Position numbers and translations under genes: made by a program
DNA from: DAOTXL01 sp034435455
Lineage (GTDB): Bacteria; Chloroflexota; Anaerolineae; JAAYZQ01
Length of the DNA stretch: 64,000 nucleotides
Assembly: GCA_034435455.1 (NCBI GenBank)
Contig: DAOTXL010000042.1
Coordinates: 33,758-97,757, forward strand
Reading direction: 5' to 3'
Notes under the pieces: generated by a model
Told to the model about the DNA's origin: nothing
What the model saw: only the letters and a program-made list of their open reading frames with translations
The model's database searches: none
In this document: positions 16,591 through 24,822 of the stretch, one piece after another
How positions within the stretch are numbered: position 1 is the stretch's first letter
Layout of the letters: each line of letters begins with the position of its first letter

Positions 16591-19500
16591 TCAGTGATAT
16601 GGCTTTGTCGCAAACGGCTTATAGTCCACGCTGTGGCACGAGACCAGGTCGCCGGTGCCTGTAGGTGGGTCGGGACAATAGGTTTGGTTGTCCCAGCCAG
16701 GCCCACTGGCCGAGCCCCAGTAGTTGTTTCTGGCAGGCACAAACCCGTCGGCATAGGAGTAGACCCCGTACTGTCCATTGTCCACGATGTCACAGTAAGA
16801 GACACTGACCTGTCCGCCATTGCCCAGGCCGTGCCTGGAGTTGTGGCCGATCACACAGTCGGTCACCGTGAGCACCCCATCGGGTAGATTGCCGATGCCG
16901 TTGCCGGCGTTATAGCCGACGTAACAGTGTTCCAGCGTCACCTGCCCGCCACTGTTGAGCAAGCCCACCTCGTCGGAGCCGGCATAGCGCAACGTGGCAT
17001 ACGCCAGATACACCTGACCCCCGGTGTAGACGTCAATCCCTCGCCAGTCGCCGGGTGCCGGCTGCGTGGCGTCGCCGTCGCCCAGCGTGTCGCCACCCAG
17101 AGCATCGTGATTGAGCGAGGTAAAGTGCACCAGACTGTCGGCACTGCCCTGAACCTGCAGCACGCCATCCACGGCAAACAGGCTCCCTCCGTCCGAATAG
17201 TCCTGATCCCCCTTGAATACCACGCCCGGTTCTACCGTCACTGTCTTGCCGCCGGCCACCCTCACCATTTGAATGACGTAAGGCAAGGTGGGGTTGGGGT
17301 GGACCGTCATCGTGTCCAGTATCGCATCAAGCAGGATGCCGTTGACCCCGTTGCCCGACCCGCCATTGCCCTCCAACTCAAAGCAGGCCGTCGCCGGCGC
17401 ATCCGCCCGCACGACGACCGCATAGCCCCCATTGCCGTTGAAAGTGGTATCGCGGACGGCGGGGCATACCGAAGCTCCTTTCGCCAGGATGCGCAGGCCC
17501 TTATCCGCGCTATACGAGACCTGGCTGTTTGTGATCTGGAGTAAAGAGTCGGTGACCTGCAGGCCCGCCCCATTAGAGCCGCCATAGCGAACAAGGGCGT
17601 GGTCCAGGATCACCTGCGAGCCCTCTTGGGCCACGATGCCAATCCAATCCCCTGGGAAAGGCTGTGTAGCACCCCCATCCCCATTGGTATCGCCCCCTAC
17701 GTTATCATCCCAGAAGGAGGTAAAGGCCACAGGGGCCTCGGCTGTGCCCCGGGCCTCCAGGGTGCCGGTGAGGATCAGGGTACCGGTGCCCCGCTGGAGG
17801 GTGGGGGCCACAAATTTGACCTCGGTGCCGGGGGCAAATACCAGCCGGCCGTCCTCGAACACGCTGACAGACCAGATGACATAGGGCGCTTCGGGGTTGG
17901 GCTGCAGGCGGCAGCTCTGGGGTGCGTAGACGCGCCCTTCTACATAGATGCCGTTCACCTGGCCATTGCCAGCAGCCAGGTTGCCCTGAATCGAAGTGGC
18001 AGAATGGCAGCCGCCGTTAAAGATCAGGTACGAAGCATAGGTGCCGTTATCGCTGAACAGGTTATCCACCAGGACCGGCGCGAGGGGCACGGTGTTGCCA
18101 TAGAGCCACAGGCCCTCCGTCCCGTTATCGCCGATCGTGGAGCCTTCCAGGTAGAGCTGCACATCCTCGGCGCTAATCCCACGCCTGGCACTATGGCTGA
18201 TGGTTGCATGGCGAATTTCAACCCGCCCGCCGAACATCTCCAGATCGGCCAGATCGTAGCCGGCATAGCGAATAACCACATGGTCCAGGGAGGCGGTCAA
18301 CGCTGTGAGGTCGCCGGTTACCCTGGCCCGCCCGGCAGCAGCGGGCCGCACTGGAGCAGTCATAGCCAGACCACCTGCCGCTGCGCGGCTGACCACGAGG
18401 GGCAGATACACGGTATAAGCAGCCGGCGGGCGTTGAGGCGAAGCTACCAGGCTGATCCCCCGCCAGTCGCCGGGCGCCGGCTGGGTCGCGCCGCCATCGG
18501 CGTTGGTATCGCCGCCGTAGCTATCATCCTTTAACGAGGTGAACACCACCGGGTTGTCCTCCTGTCCCTCGATCCACAGATTGCCGTAAACCATGATCTT
18601 GCTGCCCGGGGCCGAATGCTCCAGATCGGCCTTGAAGATCACGCCGGCTTCGACGGTCAGCGTCGTCCCGGCAACCGTATCCAGGGAATAAACCACATAG
18701 GGCAGCCCAGGGTTTTCCTTCAGTGTGGCGTTGCCCAGCACCACGTCCAGCAAAATGCCGTTGAGGCCGTTGCCACTCCCGGTGTTGCCTTCTACCATCA
18801 GACCGATGGCTGCCGATGGCTCAGAGCGGAAATAGAGGGCATTTCCGCCGTTGCCGAGCAGGGTGTTGCCCTGGACGACGGGAGACTGGCCGGCAACCGC
18901 CGTGCTGGCGCGCAGTCCATCGCCGGCATTGTTGCCGATCTGGGACCCGGTGACCGTGAGGAGGGTATCCCTGCTGCCGATGCCACCGTTGGCGCCGTAG
19001 CGCACCTGGCTATCTTTTACCGTCAGGGTAGCGTTCTCTGCATCTATGGCATTCGCCCCGCCACGGCCGCCATAGTGGACAATCGCCTGTTCCAGGCTGG
19101 CGGTACCGCCATTGGTGACATAGATGCGCCACCAATCCCCCGGTGCCGGCTGAGTGGCGTTGCCATCGCCGTTGGTATCGCCCCCCCAGGTGTCATCCTT
19201 TAGCGAGGTGAACACGATCGGATTCCCGGACGTTCCTGACGCCTCCAATGCTCCGCCCCGGATTTCCAGAAGGCCGTTGCTCCATTTGTAGACGGCACCG
19301 GGAGCCAGCATCAGCCTGTGCCCGGCCGTGACGGTCAAGATAGAATCGGTGGTATAGTAAGCCAGTCCCTCATTGGCTCCCAGGTTAAGGTCGCTGTCCA
19401 CCGTCCCCAGGAGGCGGATGCCGTTGATCCCATTGCCAGAACCCCGGTTGCCGGCGATCTGGCCCGGCTGCCCCAGGCCCTGATCCAAAAGGACAAGGGC

Positions 19501-20100
19501 AGCCGGCCCGCCGTTGTCTTCAAACAGGTTGTTGAGCAGCGTGGGCAGGACAAAGGCCCGCAGCCCGGAGCTCTGGCTGAAGCGGATGGTCGAGTCCTGC
19601 AAGGTCAACGACCCGGCGTCCACCTGGATGTTGCCGCAATCGGCGCTGCCGGCATACTCGACCACCACATGCCGAAGGAGCGATGAGGTGTGGCCGGCAG
19701 GGAACCACAACCGCACCCAATCGCCAGGGGCCGGGGTAGGTTGGGCAGAAGTGAACAGGATCGGCTGGTCGGCCGTGCCTGCCGCCTGGAGGCTGCCGTT
19801 GACGATCAACTGCGTGCCTCGGCTGAACTGGACAACCACACCAGGGTCAACGGTCAACATCGTACCCGTCACCACCTCGGCGTTGCAGGTGACCAGATAG
19901 GGGCTGCCTTCCAGCGTCCAGTGGGTGCCGGCATCCCCACAGATCGGGGTGCCATTCACCGGGGAGACAACCCGGCCTGGCCCCTCGGCCACCGTACCGG
20001 TAGGAAGCATCAAAACCGCAACAAGAGCTCCCGCCCAGACGAGAACAAAAACGACCATGTGAGCGGCGGGAGCCAACAGGGTTCGCCGCTCTTGCACCAT
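16591..20100 (-). CDS. Secreted right-handed beta-helix repeat protein
   Basis: 1,169 residues from an ATG behind GGAGG. A signal peptide spans about residues 1-37 (MVVFVLVWAGALVAVLMLP). The rest consists of beta-helix rungs rich in Asn/Gly ladders (NNLFEDNGG, GSGNGINGIRL). A module VxFTSLxDDxxGGDTNxDGxATQPxPGDW occurs four times, each followed by a new run of rungs; the Asp-rich loop looks calcium-binding. Between modules two and three lies a linker containing YTVYLPLVVSR, a motif I associate with Chloroflexota secreted proteins. Such folds occur in polysaccharide lyases, epimerases and adhesins. I see no catalytic signature, and the co-transcribed glycosyltransferases suggest a surface role. 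Confidence 0.87.
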   Translation of the reverse strand: MVQERRTLLAPAAHMVVFVLVWAGALVAVLMLPTGTVAEGPGRVVSPVNGTPICGDAGTHWTLEGSPYLVTCNAEVVTGTMLTVDPGVVVQFSRGTQLIVNGSLQAAGTADQPILFTSAQPTPAPGDWVRLWFPAGHTSSLLRHVVVEYAGSADCGNIQVDAGSLTLQDSTIRFSQSSGLRAFVLPTLLNNLFEDNGGPAALVLLDQGLGQPGQIAGNRGSGNGINGIRLLGTVDSDLNLGANEGLAYYTTDSILTVTAGHRLMLAPGAVYKWSNGLLEIRGGALEASGTSGNPIVFTSLKDDTWGGDTNGDGNATQPAPGDWWRIYVTNGGTASLEQAIVHYGGRGGANAIDAENATLTVKDSQVRYGANGGIGSRDTLLTVTGSQIGNNAGDGLRASTAVAGQSPVVQGNTLLGNGGNALYFRSEPSAAIGLMVEGNTGSGNGLNGILLDVVLGNATLKENPGLPYVVYSLDTVAGTTLTVEAGVIFKADLEHSAPGSKIMVYGNLWIEGQEDNPVVFTSLKDDSYGGDTNADGGATQPAPGDWRGISLVASPQRPPAAYTVYLPLVVSRAAAGGLAMTAPVRPAAAGRARVTGDLTALTASLDHVVIRYAGYDLADLEMFGGRVEIRHATISHSARRGISAEDVQLYLEGSTIGDNGTEGLWLYGNTVPLAPVLVDNLFSDNGTYASYLIFNGGCHSATSIQGNLAAGNGQVNGIYVEGRVYAPQSCRLQPNPEAPYVIWSVSVFEDGRLVFAPGTEVKFVAPTLQRGTGTLILTGTLEARGTAEAPVAFTSFWDDNVGGDTNGDGGATQPFPGDWIGIVAQEGSQVILDHALVRYGGSNGAGLQVTDSLLQITNSQVSYSADKGLRILAKGASVCPAVRDTTFNGNGGYAVVVRADAPATACFELEGNGGSGNGVNGILLDAILDTMTVHPNPTLPYVIQMVRVAGGKTVTVEPGVVFKGDQDYSDGGSLFAVDGVLQVQGSADSLVHFTSLNHDALGGDTLGDGDATQPAPGDWRGIDVYTGGQVYLAYATLRYAGSDEVGLLNSGGQVTLEHCYVGYNAGNGIGNLPDGVLTVTDCVIGHNSRHGLGNGGQVSVSYCDIVDNGQYGVYSYADGFVPARNNYWGSASGPGWDNQTYCPDPPTGTGDLVSCHSVDYKPFATKPYH

Positions 20101-20159
20101 ATTGCCTCCTGAGGCTGATTTGGACATTCCCCGGCAACCTGCCAGGGGCATCCAACCTC

Positions 20160-20188
20160 ATTATAGAGGCACCGCGGAAAAAGGTCAA
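20160..20188 (-). promoter_or_regulatory. Promoter of the beta-helix/GT4 operon
   Basis: Minus strand: TTGACC (20183-20188), 17-base spacer, TATAAT (20160-20165), 60 bases before the ATG at 20100. Its -35 box lies inside the hairpin at 20177-20201. Confidence 0.8.
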
Positions 20189-20201
20189 TGGTACCTTTTT
20201 C
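20177..20201 (-). terminator. Hairpin after the wzy-like gene, possible terminator
   Basis: Nine-base perfect arms GAAAAAGGT/ACCTTTTTC with a seven-base loop start one base after the stop codon of the O-antigen ligase gene. On the minus strand the hairpin ends in a short T run (CTTTTTCC). It marks the likely end of the 22-gene unit but overlaps the -35 box of the next promoter, so it could also be an operator. Confidence 0.5.
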
Positions 20202-21575
20202 TCAGAGTAATTTTGGCGAGATAGCAATGTTTCTCGAAACATCCTGGCAAATGTCAGCCGGCACCAGCGCCACCAGGGTCCACAGGTACCACTGCACAGC
20301 AGTATAGCCCAGATAATTGTCGGCCAGACTCATGATCAGGCCGGCGATCACCACCGCCAGCAGCGCCAGGGCCCGCCAGGCGAGGGACTGCTCCTGAGCA
20401 TGGCGGAATGCACGCCAGGCATGGCGCAGCAGGGCCAGCAACCAGGCTCCATAGGCCAGCCAACCCACCCAACCCAACTCAATGCCTACCTTCAAATAGT
20501 CATTGTGGGGGGGAGTATCCACTTTGGGCAAAAGCTGGTTGATATACAGGGGCGAATTGCCCAACCCACGGCCCAGCGCCGTCGGCGGCCAGGCCAGATC
20601 GGCCGAAACCTGCCACAGGTCCAGGCGCCAATCCACCGATTCCGAAGCGGTCAGCCGCTCACGCAACAGAGGCACAACCGCCAGCAACAGGGCAGCCACA
20701 GCCAGGGCCAGCAGCGCCAGCCGCCAGCGCCTGGCCAGCCCGACCACCAGGGCAGCAGCCATCATCCCCAGCCATTGAGTGCGGGCCATCGTCAACACCA
20801 GAGCGCCCCCGGCCACCCCGACCCAGGCCAACAGCGCCGCCCGCAGCCGGATTGTGTCGGCGGAGAAATAGAGGGCCGCAGCCAGGGTCAGCAGGATGAC
20901 CAGGTAGGAGCCCAGCGCCGCCGGATGGCCAAAGGTCCCCTGCGGCCGGTAGGCAAACCGGGTGCCGATGAAGCCCAGGAAAAAGTAGCCGCTGCCGGTC
21001 AGCCACTGCAGCCAGGCCATCAGCAGCGGGATGAACGACGAGGCCAGGAGGACGGTCAGAAACCGCCGGGCTCCCCGCTCGTCATGGACCACATCGGCAA
21101 CCATCAAATAGATGGCCAGGGCGCTCGCCAGCCGCGCCCATTCCTTGACACTGATGGCCGGGTCCACCGCACCGGGGATGGAGGCCAGGCATACCAGCAA
21201 AAAGAGGGCATAGGCCCGGCCCGGCCCGGCCACCAGGAGCGGTTGGCGGCGGATCAGCCGCCGCACCAGGGTCAGCAGCCCCAGCCCCACTGCCAGGCTG
21301 TTAACTGCCCCGGCCAGGTTCATGCTCAGCGGCGACCCGGCAAAGAGGGTAAACAGTTCCATAAAGCCGTCCACACTGCTGCGCAAGAGCAGCAGCGCCA
21401 CAATGACCACCTCCGGCAACACCAGCCAGACCAGCACGGCTCCCCCAACCGCCAGCAATGCCACGAAAAGCGCAGGAGATAGCAGAAACGCAGCAACCCC
21501 CGCGCTGCCGAAAAGCAACAGGGCCACTCCCCCCCACCGCCAGGTCGAATCGGATCTTGGAAAACGGCCCGTCAT
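20202..21575 (-). CDS. O-antigen ligase/polymerase-like membrane protein (Wzy/WaaL type)
   Basis: 457 residues with about 10-12 membrane helices. The large periplasmic loop between late helices contains PTALGRGLGNSPLYINQLLP and HNDYLKVGIELGWVGWLAYG, the H-x(n)-L/E-G signature of the O-antigen ligase/polymerase superfamily. These enzymes join lipid-linked glycan units to each other or to an acceptor outside the membrane. Its start overlaps the upstream phosphatase-family stop by four bases (ATGA). It is the last gene of the 33-kb unit. Ligase and polymerase cannot be separated by sequence. Confidence 0.88.
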   Translation of the reverse strand: MTGRFPRSDSTWRWGGVALLLFGSAGVAAFLLSPALFVALLAVGGAVLVWLVLPEVVIVALLLLRSSVDGFMELFTLFAGSPLSMNLAGAVNSLAVGLGLLTLVRRLIRRQPLLVAGPGRAYALFLLVCLASIPGAVDPAISVKEWARLASALAIYLMVADVVHDERGARRFLTVLLASSFIPLLMAWLQWLTGSGYFFLGFIGTRFAYRPQGTFGHPAALGSYLVILLTLAAALYFSADTIRLRAALLAWVGVAGGALVLTMARTQWLGMMAAALVVGLARRWRLALLALAVAALLLAVVPLLRERLTASESVDWRLDLWQVSADLAWPPTALGRGLGNSPLYINQLLPKVDTPPHNDYLKVGIELGWVGWLAYGAWLLALLRHAWRAFRHAQEQSLAWRALALLAVVIAGLIMSLADNYLGYTAVQWYLWTLVALVPADICQDVSRNIAISPKLL

Positions 21576-23206
21576 AGATACCCCAACCCCCGTAACCGCG
21601 CCTGGAGTTCGGCCTCCTCCTCCGGCGTCAGCGCCCCTCCGACCGGAGGAACCTCTGGCAAAAGCAGCGCCCCTTCCTCATGGCGCACCGGATTGGCCGC
21701 CAGGGAGACCGGGTCCAGCGCGCCGGCCAACACCCTCCCATCCATCGCCGTTGGCACCGGTTGACCGGCCAGATAAAGCACCGTGGGAGCTACATCCACC
21801 AGCGAGGCCCCCTCCACCCGCCCCGGGGCCACCCCCCGTCCCCAGGCGATCAACATCCCCTCCAGGCTGTGATCGCCCGATGCCCAACCGGTGTCGGCCC
21901 ATAGCCGCTGTTGCACCGGGCTGGCTGAAAAGGGAGGGCGCAGGGTAAAGACCAGATCGGGCATCTCCCCCAGGAACGGCCCGCGGTACACCTTCTCCCG
22001 CCGCCACACCCGGTCTATCACCCGCAGGCCGGTCTGTGGCTCCGTCGTCTCCAGCAAGGCCTGGCGGATCTCTTCCCGCAGGCGCTCATAGCCGGCACCC
22101 GGCGCGACAATGCCCTGCGGCTCGCGGCCCCGCACGTTGAGGCGAATGCCCTGCTGGGCATTCCACGGGCAAAAAGCGACGGTCCGCGACCAGTCGAATG
22201 CCCCTCCCGGCTGAAACGAGGCGAAATGACGTGAAATGTCCTTCACCAGTCGCCGCCGCAGATGCTGCACCCGGGGCGTATCCAGCCGTCGCACCCACTG
22301 TTCCAGGCGGGAGCGACCTGCTTGAAAGGCCAGCCAGCCGTGCCCGGCCAGCCACTCGTCGGCGCGGAACTGTCGGGCTGCTGCCTGAAAACCGTGGTCC
22401 GACAGGACCAGGACTGTCGTCTCAGGGCCGGCGTCCGCTACCAGACGGCCCACTGCCCGGTCCAGCGCCGCGTAGAATCGGTAGAGGTCATGGCGCAAGG
22501 CCCCGGCCTGGAGCGGATCATGGCCGGGATGGGCCGGATCCAGGTGCCGCCACAGGGCATGTTGCAGCCGATCCGGCCCGATAAAGGCCACGGCCAGGCA
22601 ATCGGGCGCGTAGCGATTGCGCAGAAAGCAGGCGGCCTCAGCTCGCTGCCCGATCATGGCCGTCAGATCGCGCAGCAACGCCCTCTCCCGGCCCCGGTAG
22701 AGCTGCCATTCCAGGTCGAAACGGTAGTCAACGAAGCGGCTCAACAGCTCCTCTCCCAGCTCCGGCGGGTAGGTGAAGGTCCGTCCCCTGGGTGTGAGCA
22801 TGCCCGACACCAGAAAGCCGTTCACCGGTTCGGGCGGATAGCTGACCGGAAAGTTGAAAGCACCGACCCGCAGACCGCCGCGCCCCAGATGGTGCCACAG
22901 GGTTGTCGCCGGGTGGGGCCTGGCGTGGCGGTAGGTGCCGTCCGGCTGGCGGACCATAAAATCGGTGATGCCGTGGCGGGCCGGATTCTGTCCGGTGAGG
23001 AACGAGGTCCACGCCGCCGCCGAGTGAGTGGGCACCACCGAGGTCAGCGGTCCCCACGCCCCCTCATCCCGCAGGCGTGCCAGACAGGGCATGATCCCCG
23101 CTGCCAGCAACGGTTCCAGGAGCGGCCAGCACAGCCCGTCCAGGCCCACGATCAAGAGGCGGGCATGGGGTATTGGAGATTGGGCAGTAGTCCTATTGGC
23201 TCCCAT
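21572..23206 (-). CDS. Alkaline-phosphatase-superfamily phosphodiesterase (type I PDE/NPP-like), copy 4
   Basis: 544 residues. Metal-site motifs of the superfamily are in order: LLIVGLDGLCW (first Asp), the nucleophile region HSAAAWTSFLTGQNPARHG, GPDRLQHALW, and VLSDHGFQ with the Asp-His pair. No signal peptide is seen. Related enzymes cleave nucleotide pyrophosphate, phosphodiester or phosphoglycerol groups. It is a distant relative of the three tandem copies at 34212-39311. It overlaps the flippase gene by 14 bases and the O-antigen ligase gene by four. The substrate is unknown; the setting suggests a lipid-phosphate or glycan-phosphate. Confidence 0.88.
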   Translation of the reverse strand: MGANRTTAQSPIPHARLLIVGLDGLCWPLLEPLLAAGIMPCLARLRDEGAWGPLTSVVPTHSAAAWTSFLTGQNPARHGITDFMVRQPDGTYRHARPHPATTLWHHLGRGGLRVGAFNFPVSYPPEPVNGFLVSGMLTPRGRTFTYPPELGEELLSRFVDYRFDLEWQLYRGRERALLRDLTAMIGQRAEAACFLRNRYAPDCLAVAFIGPDRLQHALWRHLDPAHPGHDPLQAGALRHDLYRFYAALDRAVGRLVADAGPETTVLVLSDHGFQAAARQFRADEWLAGHGWLAFQAGRSRLEQWVRRLDTPRVQHLRRRLVKDISRHFASFQPGGAFDWSRTVAFCPWNAQQGIRLNVRGREPQGIVAPGAGYERLREEIRQALLETTEPQTGLRVIDRVWRREKVYRGPFLGEMPDLVFTLRPPFSASPVQQRLWADTGWASGDHSLEGMLIAWGRGVAPGRVEGASLVDVAPTVLYLAGQPVPTAMDGRVLAGALDPVSLAANPVRHEEGALLLPEVPPVGGALTPEEEAELQARLRGLGYL

Positions 23207-24773
23207 TCAGGCCCTCATCTGGGGACAATTCGCTCCTGGCCACCTTGAGGCGGTTCCACATCACCGAGATCACCTCCAGGCGCAAGATCGCTCCCAGCCC
23301 AAGAAAGGAAAGCAGGCCGGCCAGCCCACTCACCGCCAGGATGAACAGCAGCCTCCACAATCCGGTTCCCGCGTCCGCCGCTCCCAGCCAGCGGCTCACA
23401 CCCCACATCACCACCGCCATCGCCACAGAAGCCAGCCCCAGCCGCCACGTCCAGTGGCTCAACGCCCGCCAGCCGACATCTCCTGCCCGGCGGATCATCC
23501 ACACCAGCCCCACCATTGCGATCAGGCTGCTGCCCAGCACAAACCCCCATGCCAGACCGGTCACCCCCAGCGGTCCGACCAGGGCCAGGTCCAGCGCCAC
23601 CGCCAGGGCGGATAGCCCGCCGTGAAGAAACACCACCGGCCAGGGCCGCTGGATGGCATAGGAAAAGGTCTGGACGGCACGATACGGCCCGATGAAAGGC
23701 AGGCTCAGGGCATAGACTCCCAGCACTGTGCCCAGCAGCAGGGCTGCCTGGTGATCCACCTGGCCGCGTTCAAAAAAAAGGCGGACCAGCGGGGTGCTCA
23801 GGGCAGCCAGGGCCAGCCCGGCCGGCAGAGCCACGGTCGCTATCAGCCTGAGGAGCCGGCTCAATCCGGCGCAGGCGGCCTCCCCCTGCCCCTCGCTCCA
23901 CAGGGCCGCCAGCGAGGGCAACGCCACCGTGGTCGGGCCGTCGAACAGGATGCCGGCGGCGATCATGGTCAGACGGTTGGCATAGCTCAACGCCGTCAGG
24001 CTGCCCGCCGGCAGGTAGGAACCGAGGAGCCGCTCGGCCAGGACCACCCCCTGGCGCAGCAGCAGGCCGGCCAGCGGCGCCGGGACCAGCGCTGCCGCCT
24101 GGTGCAACACCGCTCTGGAGCAACCCAGCCCAGGGCGGTAGGGTACCCGCAGTCGGGCAAACAGCACCCCAACCAGAAGCACCGCCTGGAGCAACGACCC
24201 GACCACCAGGCTCCAGGCAACCACCCTGACCCCCTCGTCCCCAGCCTGCCGGATAACGGCCAGCAGGAGAGCGGCCACCAGACCGGGCAGGGCACTGCTG
24301 AACGCCGCCAGGGCAAACCGCTGCCGGGCGTAGAACCCGGCCCGGCACACCTCGCTCACCGCAGCCAGCAGCACCCGCAGGAAGAGAACGCGCGCCAGAT
24401 GCGCTGCCAGGGAAGCCTGGTCCGGGCCAAAGCCAGGCGCAGTGACGGCGATCAGCGGCCGGGCAGCCACCATCCCCCCCACCGTCACCATCAGGGCCGC
24501 CAACCCGACCAGGTTCAACAGAGCGCCGAAAGCCGTGTCGTCGCCCCGGCACCTGCTCAGGACGGTGACCAGCACCGGCTGGATGGCCGCCAGGGTGGTG
24601 ACCAGGATAAAGGGCAGGGTATAGGCGGCAAAAAAGGCATCGGTCGCGATCCCCACACCAAAGCGGGCGACGATCAACAGGTCCACCACAAAGCCGGCAA
24701 CCACGCCCAGCGCAGTGAACAGCGTCACCGTCGTCGAGCGGCGCAAGAATCGTCCCAACCCTTCTTCTTCCAT
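23193..24773 (-). CDS. MurJ/MviN-like lipid flippase (MOP superfamily)
   Basis: 526 residues with about 14 membrane helices. The N-terminus (LGRFLRRSTTVTLFTALGVV...ATDAFFAAYTLPFIL) matches the MurJ start, where the D-A-F/Y-x-x-A-Y/F pattern is conserved. MurJ moves lipid II; relatives in polysaccharide loci move other lipid-linked sugars. Because this copy sits in the glycan unit between the giant TPR gene and a phosphatase-family gene, a dedicated flippase for this glycan is more likely than the housekeeping MurJ, though I cannot exclude it. The ATG at 24773 was preferred over an upstream TTG. Confidence 0.88.
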   Translation of the reverse strand: MEEEGLGRFLRRSTTVTLFTALGVVAGFVVDLLIVARFGVGIATDAFFAAYTLPFILVTTLAAIQPVLVTVLSRCRGDDTAFGALLNLVGLAALMVTVGGMVAARPLIAVTAPGFGPDQASLAAHLARVLFLRVLLAAVSEVCRAGFYARQRFALAAFSSALPGLVAALLLAVIRQAGDEGVRVVAWSLVVGSLLQAVLLVGVLFARLRVPYRPGLGCSRAVLHQAAALVPAPLAGLLLRQGVVLAERLLGSYLPAGSLTALSYANRLTMIAAGILFDGPTTVALPSLAALWSEGQGEAACAGLSRLLRLIATVALPAGLALAALSTPLVRLFFERGQVDHQAALLLGTVLGVYALSLPFIGPYRAVQTFSYAIQRPWPVVFLHGGLSALAVALDLALVGPLGVTGLAWGFVLGSSLIAMVGLVWMIRRAGDVGWRALSHWTWRLGLASVAMAVVMWGVSRWLGAADAGTGLWRLLFILAVSGLAGLLSFLGLGAILRLEVISVMWNRLKVARSELSPDEGLNGSQ

Positions 24774-24822
24774 CCCTGCTGTAGACCCAGGCCGAGTTGG
24801 GGACAAGGTTACGACCCCGCCA

